This document shows, in pieces, positions 37,857-45,769 of a stretch of 46,984 nt of DNA. The notes below the pieces were generated by a model, which had not been told where the DNA came from, made no database searches, and was given only the letters and a program-made list of their open reading frames with translations. Source of the stretch: Thiocystis violacea. Its GTDB lineage: Bacteria; Pseudomonadota; Gammaproteobacteria; Chromatiales; Chromatiaceae. Position 1 is the stretch's first letter, and the number at the start of each line of letters is the position of its first letter. The stretch lies in contig NZ_NRRF01000038.1 of assembly GCF_016583565.1 (NCBI RefSeq), positions 1 through 46,984 on the forward strand. Reading direction: 5' to 3'. The position numbers and the translations under genes are program-made.

Positions 37857-38228
37857 TCAGAGCGCCGATGACCCGGCGGCGCCGAGCGCGGCGCAGACGG
37901 CTTCAACGGCCGCCGGCAGGCGCCGTCCTACACGCTCAGCCGCCGCCAGATCGCCGGCTTCGAATGCCGCCTCTAGCGCTCGCAGCAGCGCTTCGAGCTG
38001 GGGTGTCGCCACCTGCCGAGCAACGCCGACCGCACCACGCGCCGCTTCTTGGCAGGCGGCGGTCTCGCTGCCATAACGCTGCACGTCGAGCAGCCGCCCG
38101 CCACGCGCCGGGTCGTCCAGCAAATCGAGCAGACCGATCAGCATCCGGTCGCGGACGTCGGCGCGCCCACCCGCGCGGGCGAGCGCCAGGTCTGGGTCGT
38201 AGACGGTCGTGATGGCTGCGGTAATCAT
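37857..38228 (-). CDS. Hpt-like domain protein lacking the phospho-His
   Basis: 123 aa, helical, with the outline of a histidine phosphotransfer domain (LALARAGGRADVRDRMLIGL ... ATPQLEALLRALEAAFEAGD). At the usual H-x-x-K/R-G site it reads EAARGAVGVA, that is Glu in place of His. Its ATG overlaps the stop of the response-regulator gene by four bases. Perhaps a phosphorylation-dead docking protein, or decayed. Confidence 0.55.
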   Translation of the reverse strand: MITAAITTVYDPDLALARAGGRADVRDRMLIGLLDLLDDPARGGRLLDVQRYGSETAACQEAARGAVGVARQVATPQLEALLRALEAAFEAGDLAAAERVGRRLPAAVEAVCAALGAAGSSAL

Positions 38229-39019
38229 GACGGGATGCCTCCTCCGGGCTCGTCATCGACGATGCCGAGCTCGCGACATAGCCGATAGATCCGGATCGGC
38301 GTGTCGACACCCAAAAGCGTCTTGATCTCGGCGATCTTCTTGTCGACGTACTTCTTGGTGATGGGCAGCGTCGCGGCGATCTCGGCGGGCGAATGCCCCT
38401 CGAGCAGGAGGCGCAGGACATCGCCGCGGCGCCCCGCCAGCAGCTGCGAGCGGACCTCGGCCTCGGCGCCCGCGATGTGCATGTGCAGCCGCGCCTGAAG
38501 CATCGGCTCGACATAGCGCCCACCCAGGGCGACGGTGCGCACCGCCCGCCACAACTCCTCCGGCAAGACCCCCTTGCCCAGATACCCCGCCGCGCCGGCA
38601 TCCAGACAGGCGCGCACGAGGTCGGGCTGGGCGTGAACGCTGAGACAGATGACGCGCACGTCGGTCCATTGGCGCTGGAGCGCGGCGATGGTGTCAGCGC
38701 CGCCGAGGGTGCAGAGCAGGCCGTCGCGGTCCGGCATGCGCAGATCCAGGAGCACCACGTCCGGCTGCAAGGCCCGTGTGTCACGCAGCATCTCGCTGCG
38801 TGTGGCGCAGGCGCTGACGACCTCCACGGCGGCACCCGCCACCTGCGGCAGCAGCTCGGCGACAGCCGTGCGCAGGAGGGTCTCGTCCTCCGCGATCAGG
38901 ACCCGAACGGGAGCCCTGATCAGGCGCTCTGGCGGTTCGTGCAGCGCGCCCTGCTCAGGCAAGACGCGGTCGCGGTGTGGATCGCAACAGGCCATTAACT
39001 GGCAAAAACCACTGTTCAT
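38225..39019 (-). CDS. NarL/LuxR-type response regulator
   Basis: About 264 aa (start uncertain: ATG 39019 has GGGAG upstream; others at 39061 and 38995). Receiver domain VRVLIAEDETLLRTAVAELL with phospho-Asp in VVLLDLRMPDRDG and the conserved Ser/Lys positions later (CLSVHA, GKGVLPEE), followed by a LuxR-type helix-turn-helix (DVLRLLLEGHSPAEIAATLP, KKYVDKKIAEIKTLLGV). It heads a minus-strand operon with the Hpt-like protein, the chimera and the receptor; its kinase is missing here. Confidence 0.85.
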   Translation of the reverse strand: MNSGFCQLMACCDPHRDRVLPEQGALHEPPERLIRAPVRVLIAEDETLLRTAVAELLPQVAGAAVEVVSACATRSEMLRDTRALQPDVVLLDLRMPDRDGLLCTLGGADTIAALQRQWTDVRVICLSVHAQPDLVRACLDAGAAGYLGKGVLPEELWRAVRTVALGGRYVEPMLQARLHMHIAGAEAEVRSQLLAGRRGDVLRLLLEGHSPAEIAATLPITKKYVDKKIAEIKTLLGVDTPIRIYRLCRELGIVDDEPGGGIPS

Positions 39020-39084
39020 TGAATGGATGAACTCCCTCGTTTGCGGGCTTGTGGTCAACATAGCGAGGGAGACTAATGCGACAA

Positions 39085-39176
39085 GGCGTCAAAGACGCCA
39101 ATGTGATCGAGCGCGTGCAAGCGGCGTCATAGACGCCAGTCTCGCCGGTGCGACGCAAGGAGGCGTCAAAGACGCC
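39085..39176. repeat. Three regularly spaced 15-base palindromes
   Basis: GGCGTCAAAGACGCC at 39085-39099, GGCGTCATAGACGCC at 39123-39137, GGCGTCAAAGACGCC at 39162-39176. Perfect 6-base arms with a 3-base loop; start-to-start spacing 38 and 39. They lie in the divergent region between the response regulator and the UPF0175 antitoxin. Confidence 0.85.
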
Positions 39177-39264
39177 TGTTCAAGCCGCTCACGCGTGGCT
39201 CTCGACACCCATCAGTCCGAGCAGCAGAATGAGGCTCGCTCATCAAATCCGTCAGGAGTCACAG

Positions 39265-39525
39265 ATGGCATCAACTCAGATCGACATTCCGCAGGACATC
39301 CTGGACTCCGCCCGTTTGTCACCGGACCAGCTCAAACAGGAGCTTGCCATCAGTCTCTATGTGCAACGGCGGCTTTCGATCGGGAAGGCGAGAGAACTGG
39401 CTGGGATGTCACTGTGGCGGTTTCGGCAATTACTGGCGTCGCGGGAGTTACCCGCTCACTACGACGAGGCGGATCTGTTCGAGGACCTGGACACCTTATC
39501 CAACTGGGACCGCTCGGCGTCATGA
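39265..39525 (+). CDS. UPF0175-family antitoxin
   Basis: 86 aa from ATG 39265 (AGGAG at 39254). Typical family sequence: LKQELAISLYVQRRLSIGKA, ELAGMSLWRFRQLLASRELP. It normally precedes a DUF3368 PIN toxin, as here; its stop overlaps the toxin ATG (ATGA). Confidence 0.88.
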   Translation: MASTQIDIPQDILDSARLSPDQLKQELAISLYVQRRLSIGKARELAGMSLWRFRQLLASRELPAHYDEADLFEDLDTLSNWDRSAS

Positions 39526-40000
39526 GGCGAGTGGTCAGCAACACCTCGCCGCGATCGGCCAACTCGATCTACTGCACAGGCTGTTCGGTCGTGTCGAAAT
39601 CGCCCATGCGGTCTGGGATGAGTTGAACGCCAACGGTCGTTCCTGGCCCGGTCGCGATGAGGTTGCACAGGCGTCCTGGATCATTCGCCAGGCACCCAAC
39701 AACCAGGCGCTGATGCGCGCCTTGCAGCGGGATCTCGACCGGGGCGAATCCGCGAGCATCGCACTCGCGGTCGAACTGGGCGCCGATCTCATCCTGCTGG
39801 ACGAGCAGGACGGACGTCGACTTGCACAGCAACAGGGATTGACGCCCATGGGCGTGGTCGGGGTTCTGCTGCTGGCGAAGCGACGCGGTTTGTTGCCAGC
39901 CATCCGGCCGAGTCTCGATGCGCTGAGAACCGATGCCGGCTTCTGGCTGGGTGATTCAGTGTATCGGCTCGCGCTTCAGAAGGCGCGTGAATCGTCTTGA
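39522..40000 (+). pseudogene. DUF3368 PIN-domain toxin, frameshifted
   Basis: The start MRRVVSNTSP is in one frame and the rest (LAAIGQLDLLHRLFGRVEIA ... LDRGESASIALAVELGADLI, LLDEQDGRRLAQQQGL, MGVVGVLLLAKRRG) in another. The expected sequence TSPLAAIGQ is restored if a duplicated CTCGCCG were present near 39543, so a 7-base slippage deletion is the likely cause. The paired antitoxin is intact. Confidence 0.8.
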
Positions 40001-40066
40001 AGCCCAGTGCCAGGGCGGCATCCAGTCATCAGGACTTTAGTCAACAAAAGCCTATCGAGGTCAGAC

Positions 40067-40320
40067 ATGAAGCACACCACAGAGATCAAAGGCTACCCTG
40101 GAACCCACGAGTAGCTCGCCGAAGCGATTGGCGACCTGTTCTACGACTCGCTGGCGGATTTTCTGCATGCGCTCGCGTCCAAAATCGAACTTGACGCGGC
40201 CAAGGACCAAGCGCGCAGTTCCGGTGACAGTTTACTTAACTCTAGGAATCCGCTTGAAGCGCTGGCAGTTCCGGTGACAGTTTACTTAACTCTAGGAATC
40301 CGCTTGAAGCGCTGAAAATA
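40067..40320 (+). pseudogene. Small decayed gene with in-frame stop
   Basis: MKHTTEIKGYPGTHE, TAG at 40112-40114, then in the same frame LAEAIGDLFYDSLADFLHAL, SKIELDAAKDQARS, before the frame runs into the 50-base tandem repeat. GAGG precedes the ATG. The surviving part resembles a small helical protein common on mobile elements of such bacteria; function unknown. Confidence 0.6.
40215..40314. repeat. Two perfect 50-base tandem repeats
   Basis: The unit beginning GCAGTTCCGGTGACAGTTTA and ending CTTGAAGCGCTG is present twice head-to-tail without mismatch. The CCGGTGACAG-TTACTTAA element looks like sequence often found at edges of transposon-like repeats (recollection only). Confidence 0.85.
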
Positions 40321-40487
40321 AGACGATTCTGTGTGTCCGCTATGCGTCGGTAGCTCGAACTCAAACTCCGCCCTGCCTCTGAACGCTCCCCGCGTGCAAG
40401 AGTCACCGCCGTCATTCGCGAGAGATAAAGCCAGCGCGGATGACGCTCAGAACGAGGCGGAATCGCGTGAGCGACAACACGACGGAC

Positions 40488-41030
40488 TCACAGTTGTTTG
40501 GGCAGATGCGTGATGCCGGTGCCGATCAGGCGCACGGCGATCAGGGTCAGAAGAGGTATGACGAAGGGATGCAGGGGCAGCGGGAGCAATAGGACCAACA
40601 GCAGGAGCCCAACCACCAGCGTTAGACCGGTCTGACTCGCCTGGCGGGCAACCGGGCTCGGGTAGTCGAAGCCCAATTGACGGATCCGCCAGCGCCAGTG
40701 GCCCTCAAGCACGCCGGCGACGAGCAGCAGCCCGAGCGCCGGCGCCCAGGCCGTAAGCAGGGCGGCGCGCAGACAGGCCAGTTCAACCAGCAGGCGGACG
40801 GCCTTCGAGCGCTCGAGGAGCCAGTCCGGATCGACCCCATCGATCAGGACGGATCCTTGACGATCGGCGTGCATCGACTGGCCCGCGATCAACGTGTCGT
40901 CCTGGTTCCTTTGCATCGCGGACCAGCGTCGTGCCAAATCTGAGACCGCCACGGCGCTCCGCTCACCGAGCGCCTGTCGAGACCAGGCCCGCTCCAGCGT
41001 CGCGACCTGCTCCAGCCACCCCGTCGGCAC
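40488..41030 (-). CDS. ICE-type membrane protein (DUF4400-like)
   Basis: 180 aa. A soluble N-terminal part is followed by hydrophobic helices (LRAALLTAWAPALGLLLVAG, LVVGLLLLVLLLPLPLHP, IPLLTLIAVRLIGTGI), with VLEGHWRWRIRQLGFDYPSP between, the layout of the integrating-conjugative-element membrane family TIGR03747/DUF4400. Just upstream a reading frame with VAVLLLLLVGLIRIV, probably the original first helix, is separated by a frame break. So the gene is likely 5'-damaged; it shows the island derives from a conjugative element. Confidence 0.7.
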   Translation of the reverse strand: MPTGWLEQVATLERAWSRQALGERSAVAVSDLARRWSAMQRNQDDTLIAGQSMHADRQGSVLIDGVDPDWLLERSKAVRLLVELACLRAALLTAWAPALGLLLVAGVLEGHWRWRIRQLGFDYPSPVARQASQTGLTLVVGLLLLVLLLPLPLHPFVIPLLTLIAVRLIGTGITHLPKQL

Positions 41031-41207
41031 TCATCACACGATCCTGATCAGACCGACCAGCAGCAGGAGCAGCACGGCAACCCACCCGCACCGACAGGGC
41101 TTCGCGCAGGGTCTAGACGGTCGTCGACCAACCCAATCGACAGGCAAACGAGTCGAGCAGGCGATCCCCTGACTGGGTCTGTCCCGACTTGCGCCGGCAC
41201 CGAGTTT

Positions 41208-41231
41208 GGCCTAATTTGGTCCAATTAGGCC
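41208..41231. promoter_or_regulatory. Palindromic operator of the Phd/ParE pair
   Basis: GGCCTAATT, spacer TGGTCC, AATTAGGCC: perfect 9-base arms, ending 18 bases before the antitoxin ATG at 41250. Phd/YefM antitoxins repress their own promoter through such palindromes. Confidence 0.7.
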
Positions 41232-41249
41232 ATTACCTCGGGGTTCCGC

Positions 41250-41540
41250 ATGCAAAGCCTTTCCGCCCACGACGCCAAGGCCCGCTTCGGCCACTTGCTG
41301 GATACCGCTCGGCGCGAGCCGGTCGTCATCGAGCGCCACGGGCGCGCCGTCGCTGTCGTCCTTTCAAAGGAAGAGTACGACGAGCTGAACGCCATCAAGC
41401 TTCGGCAACTCCGCGCCGAGATCACGGCGGGGATCGCGGATCTCGAACGGGGTGCCTACACCGAGTACAGGACTGACGAGCTTCCCACGCTCGCCGGACA
41501 GATCAAGGCCGCTGGCCGCGAGCGACTCGCGAAAAAGTGA
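41250..41540 (+). CDS. Phd/YefM-family antitoxin
   Basis: 96 aa. The Phd fold: MQSLSAHDAKARFGHLLDTA, EPVVIERHGRAVAVVLSKEEYDEL, followed by a C-terminal toxin-binding tail. Start codon 18 bases after a perfect palindrome. Its stop overlaps the toxin's GTG start (GTGA). Confidence 0.9.
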   Translation: MQSLSAHDAKARFGHLLDTARREPVVIERHGRAVAVVLSKEEYDELNAIKLRQLRAEITAGIADLERGAYTEYRTDELPTLAGQIKAAGRERLAKK

Positions 41541-41836
41541 CCTACCGGCTAGCGGGACGCGCGCAAGCGGATCTCGCCGAGATCTGGGACTATTCCGCCC
41601 AGCAATGGAGCCTCGATCAGGCCGATCGGTACATTGATGCCCTGGTCACCCGTTTCCTTTGGCTCAGCGAGAACGCCACCTTGTGGCAGCCCCGGCCCGA
41701 TCTCGTTGAAGGACTCTACAGTTATCCGCAGCAAAGCCACGTGATCTATTTTCGACGCGGCGCCGATGCGCCAGCGTTGATCGAGATCGTCCGCGTGCTG
41801 CATGGCCGGATGGAGCCAGCCAAGCACGTCCGGTGA
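41537..41836 (+). CDS. ParE/RelE-family toxin
   Basis: 99 aa from GTG 41537. ParE-like sequence: YRLAGRAQADLAEIWDYSAQ, QADRYIDALVTRFLWLSENA, VIYFRRGADAPALIEIVRVLH. No lesion seen; the pair looks complete. By analogy it poisons gyrase or cleaves mRNA. Confidence 0.9.
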   Translation: MTYRLAGRAQADLAEIWDYSAQQWSLDQADRYIDALVTRFLWLSENATLWQPRPDLVEGLYSYPQQSHVIYFRRGADAPALIEIVRVLHGRMEPAKHVR

Positions 41837-42006
41837 GACGCTCGACGCCGCCGCGCATTGAGCGGATGCCAGGTTCAAGTGCTCGGTCGTGACGGGGGCG
41901 AGTCGCATCCGTGCGGCGGCAAAGAGGCTCTCGGACGGAGTGGGACATCAAACGCGCAGTGGCGGCTGTGCTTTGGAACTGACCATCAATTGTTTCCCGC
42001 TTTCGC

Positions 42007-42070
42007 GGATGACGAAGCTGGAGCTTCGTCACCAGGCTCGAATCGGGACGTAGAAAATGGACAGTTCCTT
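42007..42070. repeat. Dispersed palindromic repeat, copy C
   Basis: TGACGAAGCT / AGCTTCGTCA around GG, then CCAGGCTCGAATC and the tail GTAGAAAATGGACAGTTCCT. It runs straight into what remains of a HigB-type toxin gene. Confidence 0.85.
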
Positions 42071-42323
42071 TGTGTGGCGAGATGGCGATGCGATCAATGT
42101 CGAGATCGTGGACGATCGCTGAGGAGACCCAGCCATGACACCTACCAACGCGATGCGCCCGGTGCATCCAGGTGAGATTTTGCGCGAGGACTTTCTCGCC
42201 CCCTTGGGCATGAGCGTGAACGCCTTGGCCGTGGCGCTGCGCGTGCCGGCGACGCGACCGGGCAGCGGATCAGCGACCAATGACGCCCCGGAAGCGTGCC
42301 CACCGCTCCTGCTTCTATGCTGA
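42071..42323 (+). pseudogene. HigBA-type toxin-antitoxin remnant
   Basis: Directly after repeat copy C the frame reads VWRDGDAINVEIVDDR and stops at about 42121, the C-terminus of a HigB/RelE-like toxin whose 5' part is gone. The antitoxin start follows at 42135: MRPVHPGEILREDFLAPLG, MSVNALAVALRVPA, the HigA N-terminus, then out-of-frame residues to a stop at 42323. Both genes are broken. Confidence 0.75.
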
Positions 42324-42438
42324 GACGAACCGGATTCGGCTCCAGCAGGCCAACCCCGAGGTCGCACCGCTCGTGCTCAGCCCTGGTGAGATTCAGATCC
42401 TTGGCGTGGTCACTGGTCTGGTGCGGATGGGCGGATGA
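42288..42438 (+). pseudogene. C-terminal fragment of a LexA-like repressor
   Basis: The frame gives AETNRIRLQQANPEVAPLVL, SPGEIQILGVVTGLVRMGG, the last 40 residues of a LexA/S24-type self-cleaving repressor. The DNA-binding domain and Ser/Lys dyad are absent. It fuses to the HigA remnant in another frame, indicating a deletion. Confidence 0.7.
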
Positions 42439-42779
42439 GCGAACCGATCAAGCCGCAGAGCCGCGACGAAGCGGTGTGCGGTGACGGTTCCCTGCCCGGC
42501 CCATTATTATGCAGCGCCCAGCCACTGTTGCGAGCCACGTCATGAGCGCTTCACTTCTGGTCAAGTTTCGCCTCTTGACCACTATCAAGCGTCGACGTCG
42601 ACAGGGCATCCGTGCCCACGTCACGAGGACACCGGCATGCGCCAACCGCGTTCAATCATCCGCGCTCTTACGATCTCCATGTGCCGCGCGCTGTTCATTG
42701 ATGAGGACTTAGCCGATTGGCTGCGCTCACGCTATGCTGAACAGGCGCGGGCGGCTGCCACGCCAAGAGGAACGAGCGC
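42439..42779. other. Gap before the integrase
   Basis: A short frame starting MSEPIKPQSRDEAVCGDG overlaps the LexA-fragment stop (ATGA at 42435) but ends after 36 codons. Otherwise nothing recognisable; it holds the integrase promoter region. Confidence 0.35.
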
Positions 42780-43888
42780 ATGCTTTACAAGCGACCAGGC
42801 AGCCGTCACTGGTGGACGCGATTCACCCCACCAGGACAAAAGGAGATACGCCGCTCTACTGGCACGGAAGACAAGAAAGCGGCCGAAGAGTACGAAGCAA
42901 AGCTAAAACAGGAGTTGTGGCGACAAGGCCGGATGGATGAAAAACCACGCCGGCTTTGGGAGCAAGCGGTGGTGCGCTGGGTCGAGGAAACCGACTACAA
43001 GGCCAGCATCAGGACGACCTCTGTCATCTGCGCTGGCTCGATGGGCAACTGGCCGGATGCTACCTCGACAAAATCGACGTCGACCGCATCGATGGCATCA
43101 TCGCGTCTCGTAAAGCCGGCGGTGCAAGTAACGCGACCGTCAATCGAACCCTGGCCTTGCTGAGGGCCATCGTCCGCCGCGCAGAGCGCAAATGGCGATG
43201 GCTAGGGCTAGGGCTAGAGAGGGCGCCTGCGATCTGTCTGTTACCCGAGCCACGCCAGCGGATCCGTTGGCTGACCCGCGAAGAAGCCGAGCGTTTGACC
43301 ACCGAACTGCCCGAGCACCTGGCGGACATGGTCCGGTTCAGTCTCGCCACGGGATTGCGCGAGGCCAATGTCACCGGCCTATGCTGGAGCCAGGTGGACC
43401 TAGAGCGGAAAGTCGCGTGGATTCATCCCGACCAAGCGAAAGCGAGACGGGCGATCGGCGTGCCGCTCAACAACGACGCCGTGTGCGTGCTTCGCCGCTG
43501 GCAAGGTCGACACCCGGAGCGGGTGTTCGCTTACGCCAAGCCCAGAAAGGGGCTCGCGCCGGAGTGGGTGCCCATCGCCGAGGCCAACAGCGCGGCTTGG
43601 TACAAAGCGCTCAAGCGGGCCGGGATCGAGAACTTCCGCTGGCACGATCTGCGGCACACCTGGGCATCCTGGCATGTCCAGAACGGGACGCCGCTGCACG
43701 TCCTGCAGGAACTCGGGGGCTGGGCTTCCTTTGCGATGGTCCAGCGCTATGCTCACCTTTCGCCGGAGCATCTGGCTGAGCACGCGGCCAGAATCGAGAC
43801 AGGCCTCCGGACAGTGGAGGAGATTCGCACAATTTCCGGCACAGCCATCAAAAATGGAAGTGGAACAAACGGCCAAAAAGGCCGCTAA
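42780..43888 (+). pseudogene. Phage-type tyrosine integrase of the island, frameshifted
   Basis: N-terminal part from ATG 42780 (MLYKRPGSRHWWTRFTPPG, the arm-binding start) runs to about 43010; from there the sequence is in another frame (DDLCHLRWLDGQLAGCYLDK onward). Loss of one C in an expected ATCCAG at about 43010 explains the shift. The catalytic domain is otherwise complete: RFSLATGLREANVTGL, RWHDLRHTWASWHVQNG, GGWASFAMVQRYAHLSPEHL. It lies 25 bases from the tRNA-Thr it used as target; excision is probably impossible now. Confidence 0.9.
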
Positions 43889-43912
43889 ATTACTGTTCCA
43901 AATAGATAAATA

Positions 43913-43959
43913 TGGAGCTGGCGGACGGATTCGAACCCCCGACCTGCTGATTACAAATC
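43913..43959 (-). repeat. Attachment site at the intact tRNA (island right end)
   Basis: 47-base identity with 29492-29538. Core spans from the anticodon loop to the CCA end. The island between the two copies is about 14.4 kb. Confidence 0.92.
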
Positions 43960-43988
43960 AGCTGCTCTACCAACTGAGCTACGCCAGC
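43913..43988 (-). tRNA. tRNA-Thr (anticodon TGT)
   Basis: 76 bases including encoded CCA. 5' GCTGGCG acceptor strand pairs with CGCCAGC; D arm TAGCTCAGTTGGTAGAGC; anticodon loop TTTGTAA (anticodon at 43953-43955, reading ACA); T arm GGGGGTTCGAATCC. The 3' 47 bases are duplicated at 29492, so this is the intact right end of the integration. Confidence 0.96.
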
Positions 43989-44185
43989 GTGGAAGGCGTG
44001 AGACCAATCGCTAAGGCGATCATCCCAAGGCTGCGAGTATAGCGCGAAGACGCGAGCCTGCTCAATGCGAGAAGGTTTTCGTTTCGGGTTTTCGACGTGT
44101 CGAGTCGGGCTTGCCTTTACTGCTTCGCGCTCAGGCCATAGTCTCCCGTTTTATCGAACTGACTGCCAACGAAGGACAGAGATCC

Positions 44186-45667
44186 ATGAGCCTCATTCAA
44201 CCGACTCGGATGGCGTTCGACGACCGGGAGCTGACGGCCGCCCGTGCCGAGCTGGTCGCCGCGTTGCGCGCGTTCCTGCCAGAGGACTCTGTGCTGAGGC
44301 GCGAGGAGGAGTTGCAGCCGTACGAGTGCGACGGGCTCTCCGCCTATCGGCAACTGCCGCTGCTGGTCGTGCTTCCACGCACGGTCGAGGAGGTGCAGCG
44401 CGTGCTCAGGCTCTGTGCCGCGCGTGACATGCCCGTGGTAGCGCGCGGCGCGGGGACCGGGCTGTCGGGCGGCGCCCTGCCCCTGGGCAACGGCATCGTG
44501 CTCAGCCTGGCACGGTTCAACCGTATCCTCGCGCTGGATCCAGTGGCACGCACCGCGCGCGTTCAGCCTGGTGTACGCAACCTGGCCATCACCGAGGCGG
44601 CCATGATGCATGGCCTCTACTACGCGCCAGATCCCTCCAGCCAGATCGCCTGCACCATCGGGGGTAATGTCGCGGAGAACTCGGGCGGGGTGCATTGCCT
44701 CAAGTACGGGCTCACCGTCCACAACGTGCTCTCCGTGACCTTCGTGACCATGGAGGGCGAGCTGGTCGAGCTGGGCTCCGACGCGCTGGACTCGGCCGGC
44801 TATGACCTGCTGGCACTCTATATCGGCTCCGAAGGCATGCTGGGCGTCACGGTGGAGGTCACCGTCAAGCTGCTGCCGGTGCCGGAGCGCGCCCAGGCCC
44901 TGCTGGCGGCCTATGACGATGTGGAGAAGGCCGGCCAGGCGGTCGGCGCGATCATTGCCGCCGGCATCATCCCGGCCGGTCTGGAGATGATGGACGGACC
45001 CGCCATCCAGGCCGCCGAGGACTTCGTCCACGCGGGCTATCCGACCGATGCGGCGGCGATCCTGATCTGCGAACTGGATGGAACCAACCAGGAGGTCTCC
45101 GAGCAAATCATGCAGGTTCGCAGCCTGCTTCTGGAGAGCGGCGCGACCGAGGTGCGGACCTCACGGAACGACGCCGAACGCATCCGTTTCTGGCAGGGCC
45201 GCAAGGCCGCCTTCCCGGCGGTCGGACGGATCTCGCCGGACTACTACTGCATGGACGGGACCATTCCGCGGCGTGCGCTGCCCGAAGTGCTGCGAAGAAC
45301 GGCCGAGCTATCCGAGGAGTATGGCCTGCTCGTCGCCAACGTCTTCCACGCGGGCGACGGGAACATGCACCCCCTCATCCTCTTCGACGCCAACAAGCCC
45401 GGCGAACTGGAGCGCACCGAAGAACTCGGTGGCCGCATCCTGGAGTTGTGCGTGGAGGTCGGCGGCACCATCACGGGCGAGCACGGCGTTGGCGTCGAGA
45501 AGATCAACCAGATGTGCGTGCAGTTCTCCCCGGAGGAGCTGCGCCAGTTCCATGCGCTCAAAGAGGCGTTCGACCCCAAGGCGTTGCTCAATCCCGGTAA
45601 GGGCGTTCCGACCCCGCGGCGCTGCTCGGAGTATCGCCAGCTGCCGGACCGAACGCATCGGCATTGA
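44186..45667 (+). CDS. glcD: FAD-linked oxidase, GlcD-type glycolate oxidase subunit
   Basis: 493 aa from ATG 44186 (AGGACAGA upstream; an earlier in-frame ATG at 44111 is unlikely). FAD-binding PCMH domain: VARGAGTGLSGGALPLGNG, GLYYAPDPSSQIACTIGGNV, ENSGGVHCLKYG, YIGSEGMLGV. C-terminal FAD-oxidase domain: ANVFHAGDGNMHPLILFD and TITGEHGVGVEK. GlcD oxidises glycolate to glyoxylate with GlcE and GlcF, which are not next to it here (the gene on the right is ruvB). Confidence 0.93.
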   Translation: MSLIQPTRMAFDDRELTAARAELVAALRAFLPEDSVLRREEELQPYECDGLSAYRQLPLLVVLPRTVEEVQRVLRLCAARDMPVVARGAGTGLSGGALPLGNGIVLSLARFNRILALDPVARTARVQPGVRNLAITEAAMMHGLYYAPDPSSQIACTIGGNVAENSGGVHCLKYGLTVHNVLSVTFVTMEGELVELGSDALDSAGYDLLALYIGSEGMLGVTVEVTVKLLPVPERAQALLAAYDDVEKAGQAVGAIIAAGIIPAGLEMMDGPAIQAAEDFVHAGYPTDAAAILICELDGTNQEVSEQIMQVRSLLLESGATEVRTSRNDAERIRFWQGRKAAFPAVGRISPDYYCMDGTIPRRALPEVLRRTAELSEEYGLLVANVFHAGDGNMHPLILFDANKPGELERTEELGGRILELCVEVGGTITGEHGVGVEKINQMCVQFSPEELRQFHALKEAFDPKALLNPGKGVPTPRRCSEYRQLPDRTHRH

Positions 45668-45769
45668 CCCCCGCCAGACGCCAACCATCGCCGCGAATCC
45701 CCTGACTGGCGACCGCTGCTTGCTTTAGGATGAGGGGCTGGCACCCATGCCCCTTTGAGCTAGAGCGCA

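Noticed and set aside
39085..39176. CRISPR array
   Set aside because: Repeats are only 15 bases, spacers 23-24, just three units, no cas genes.
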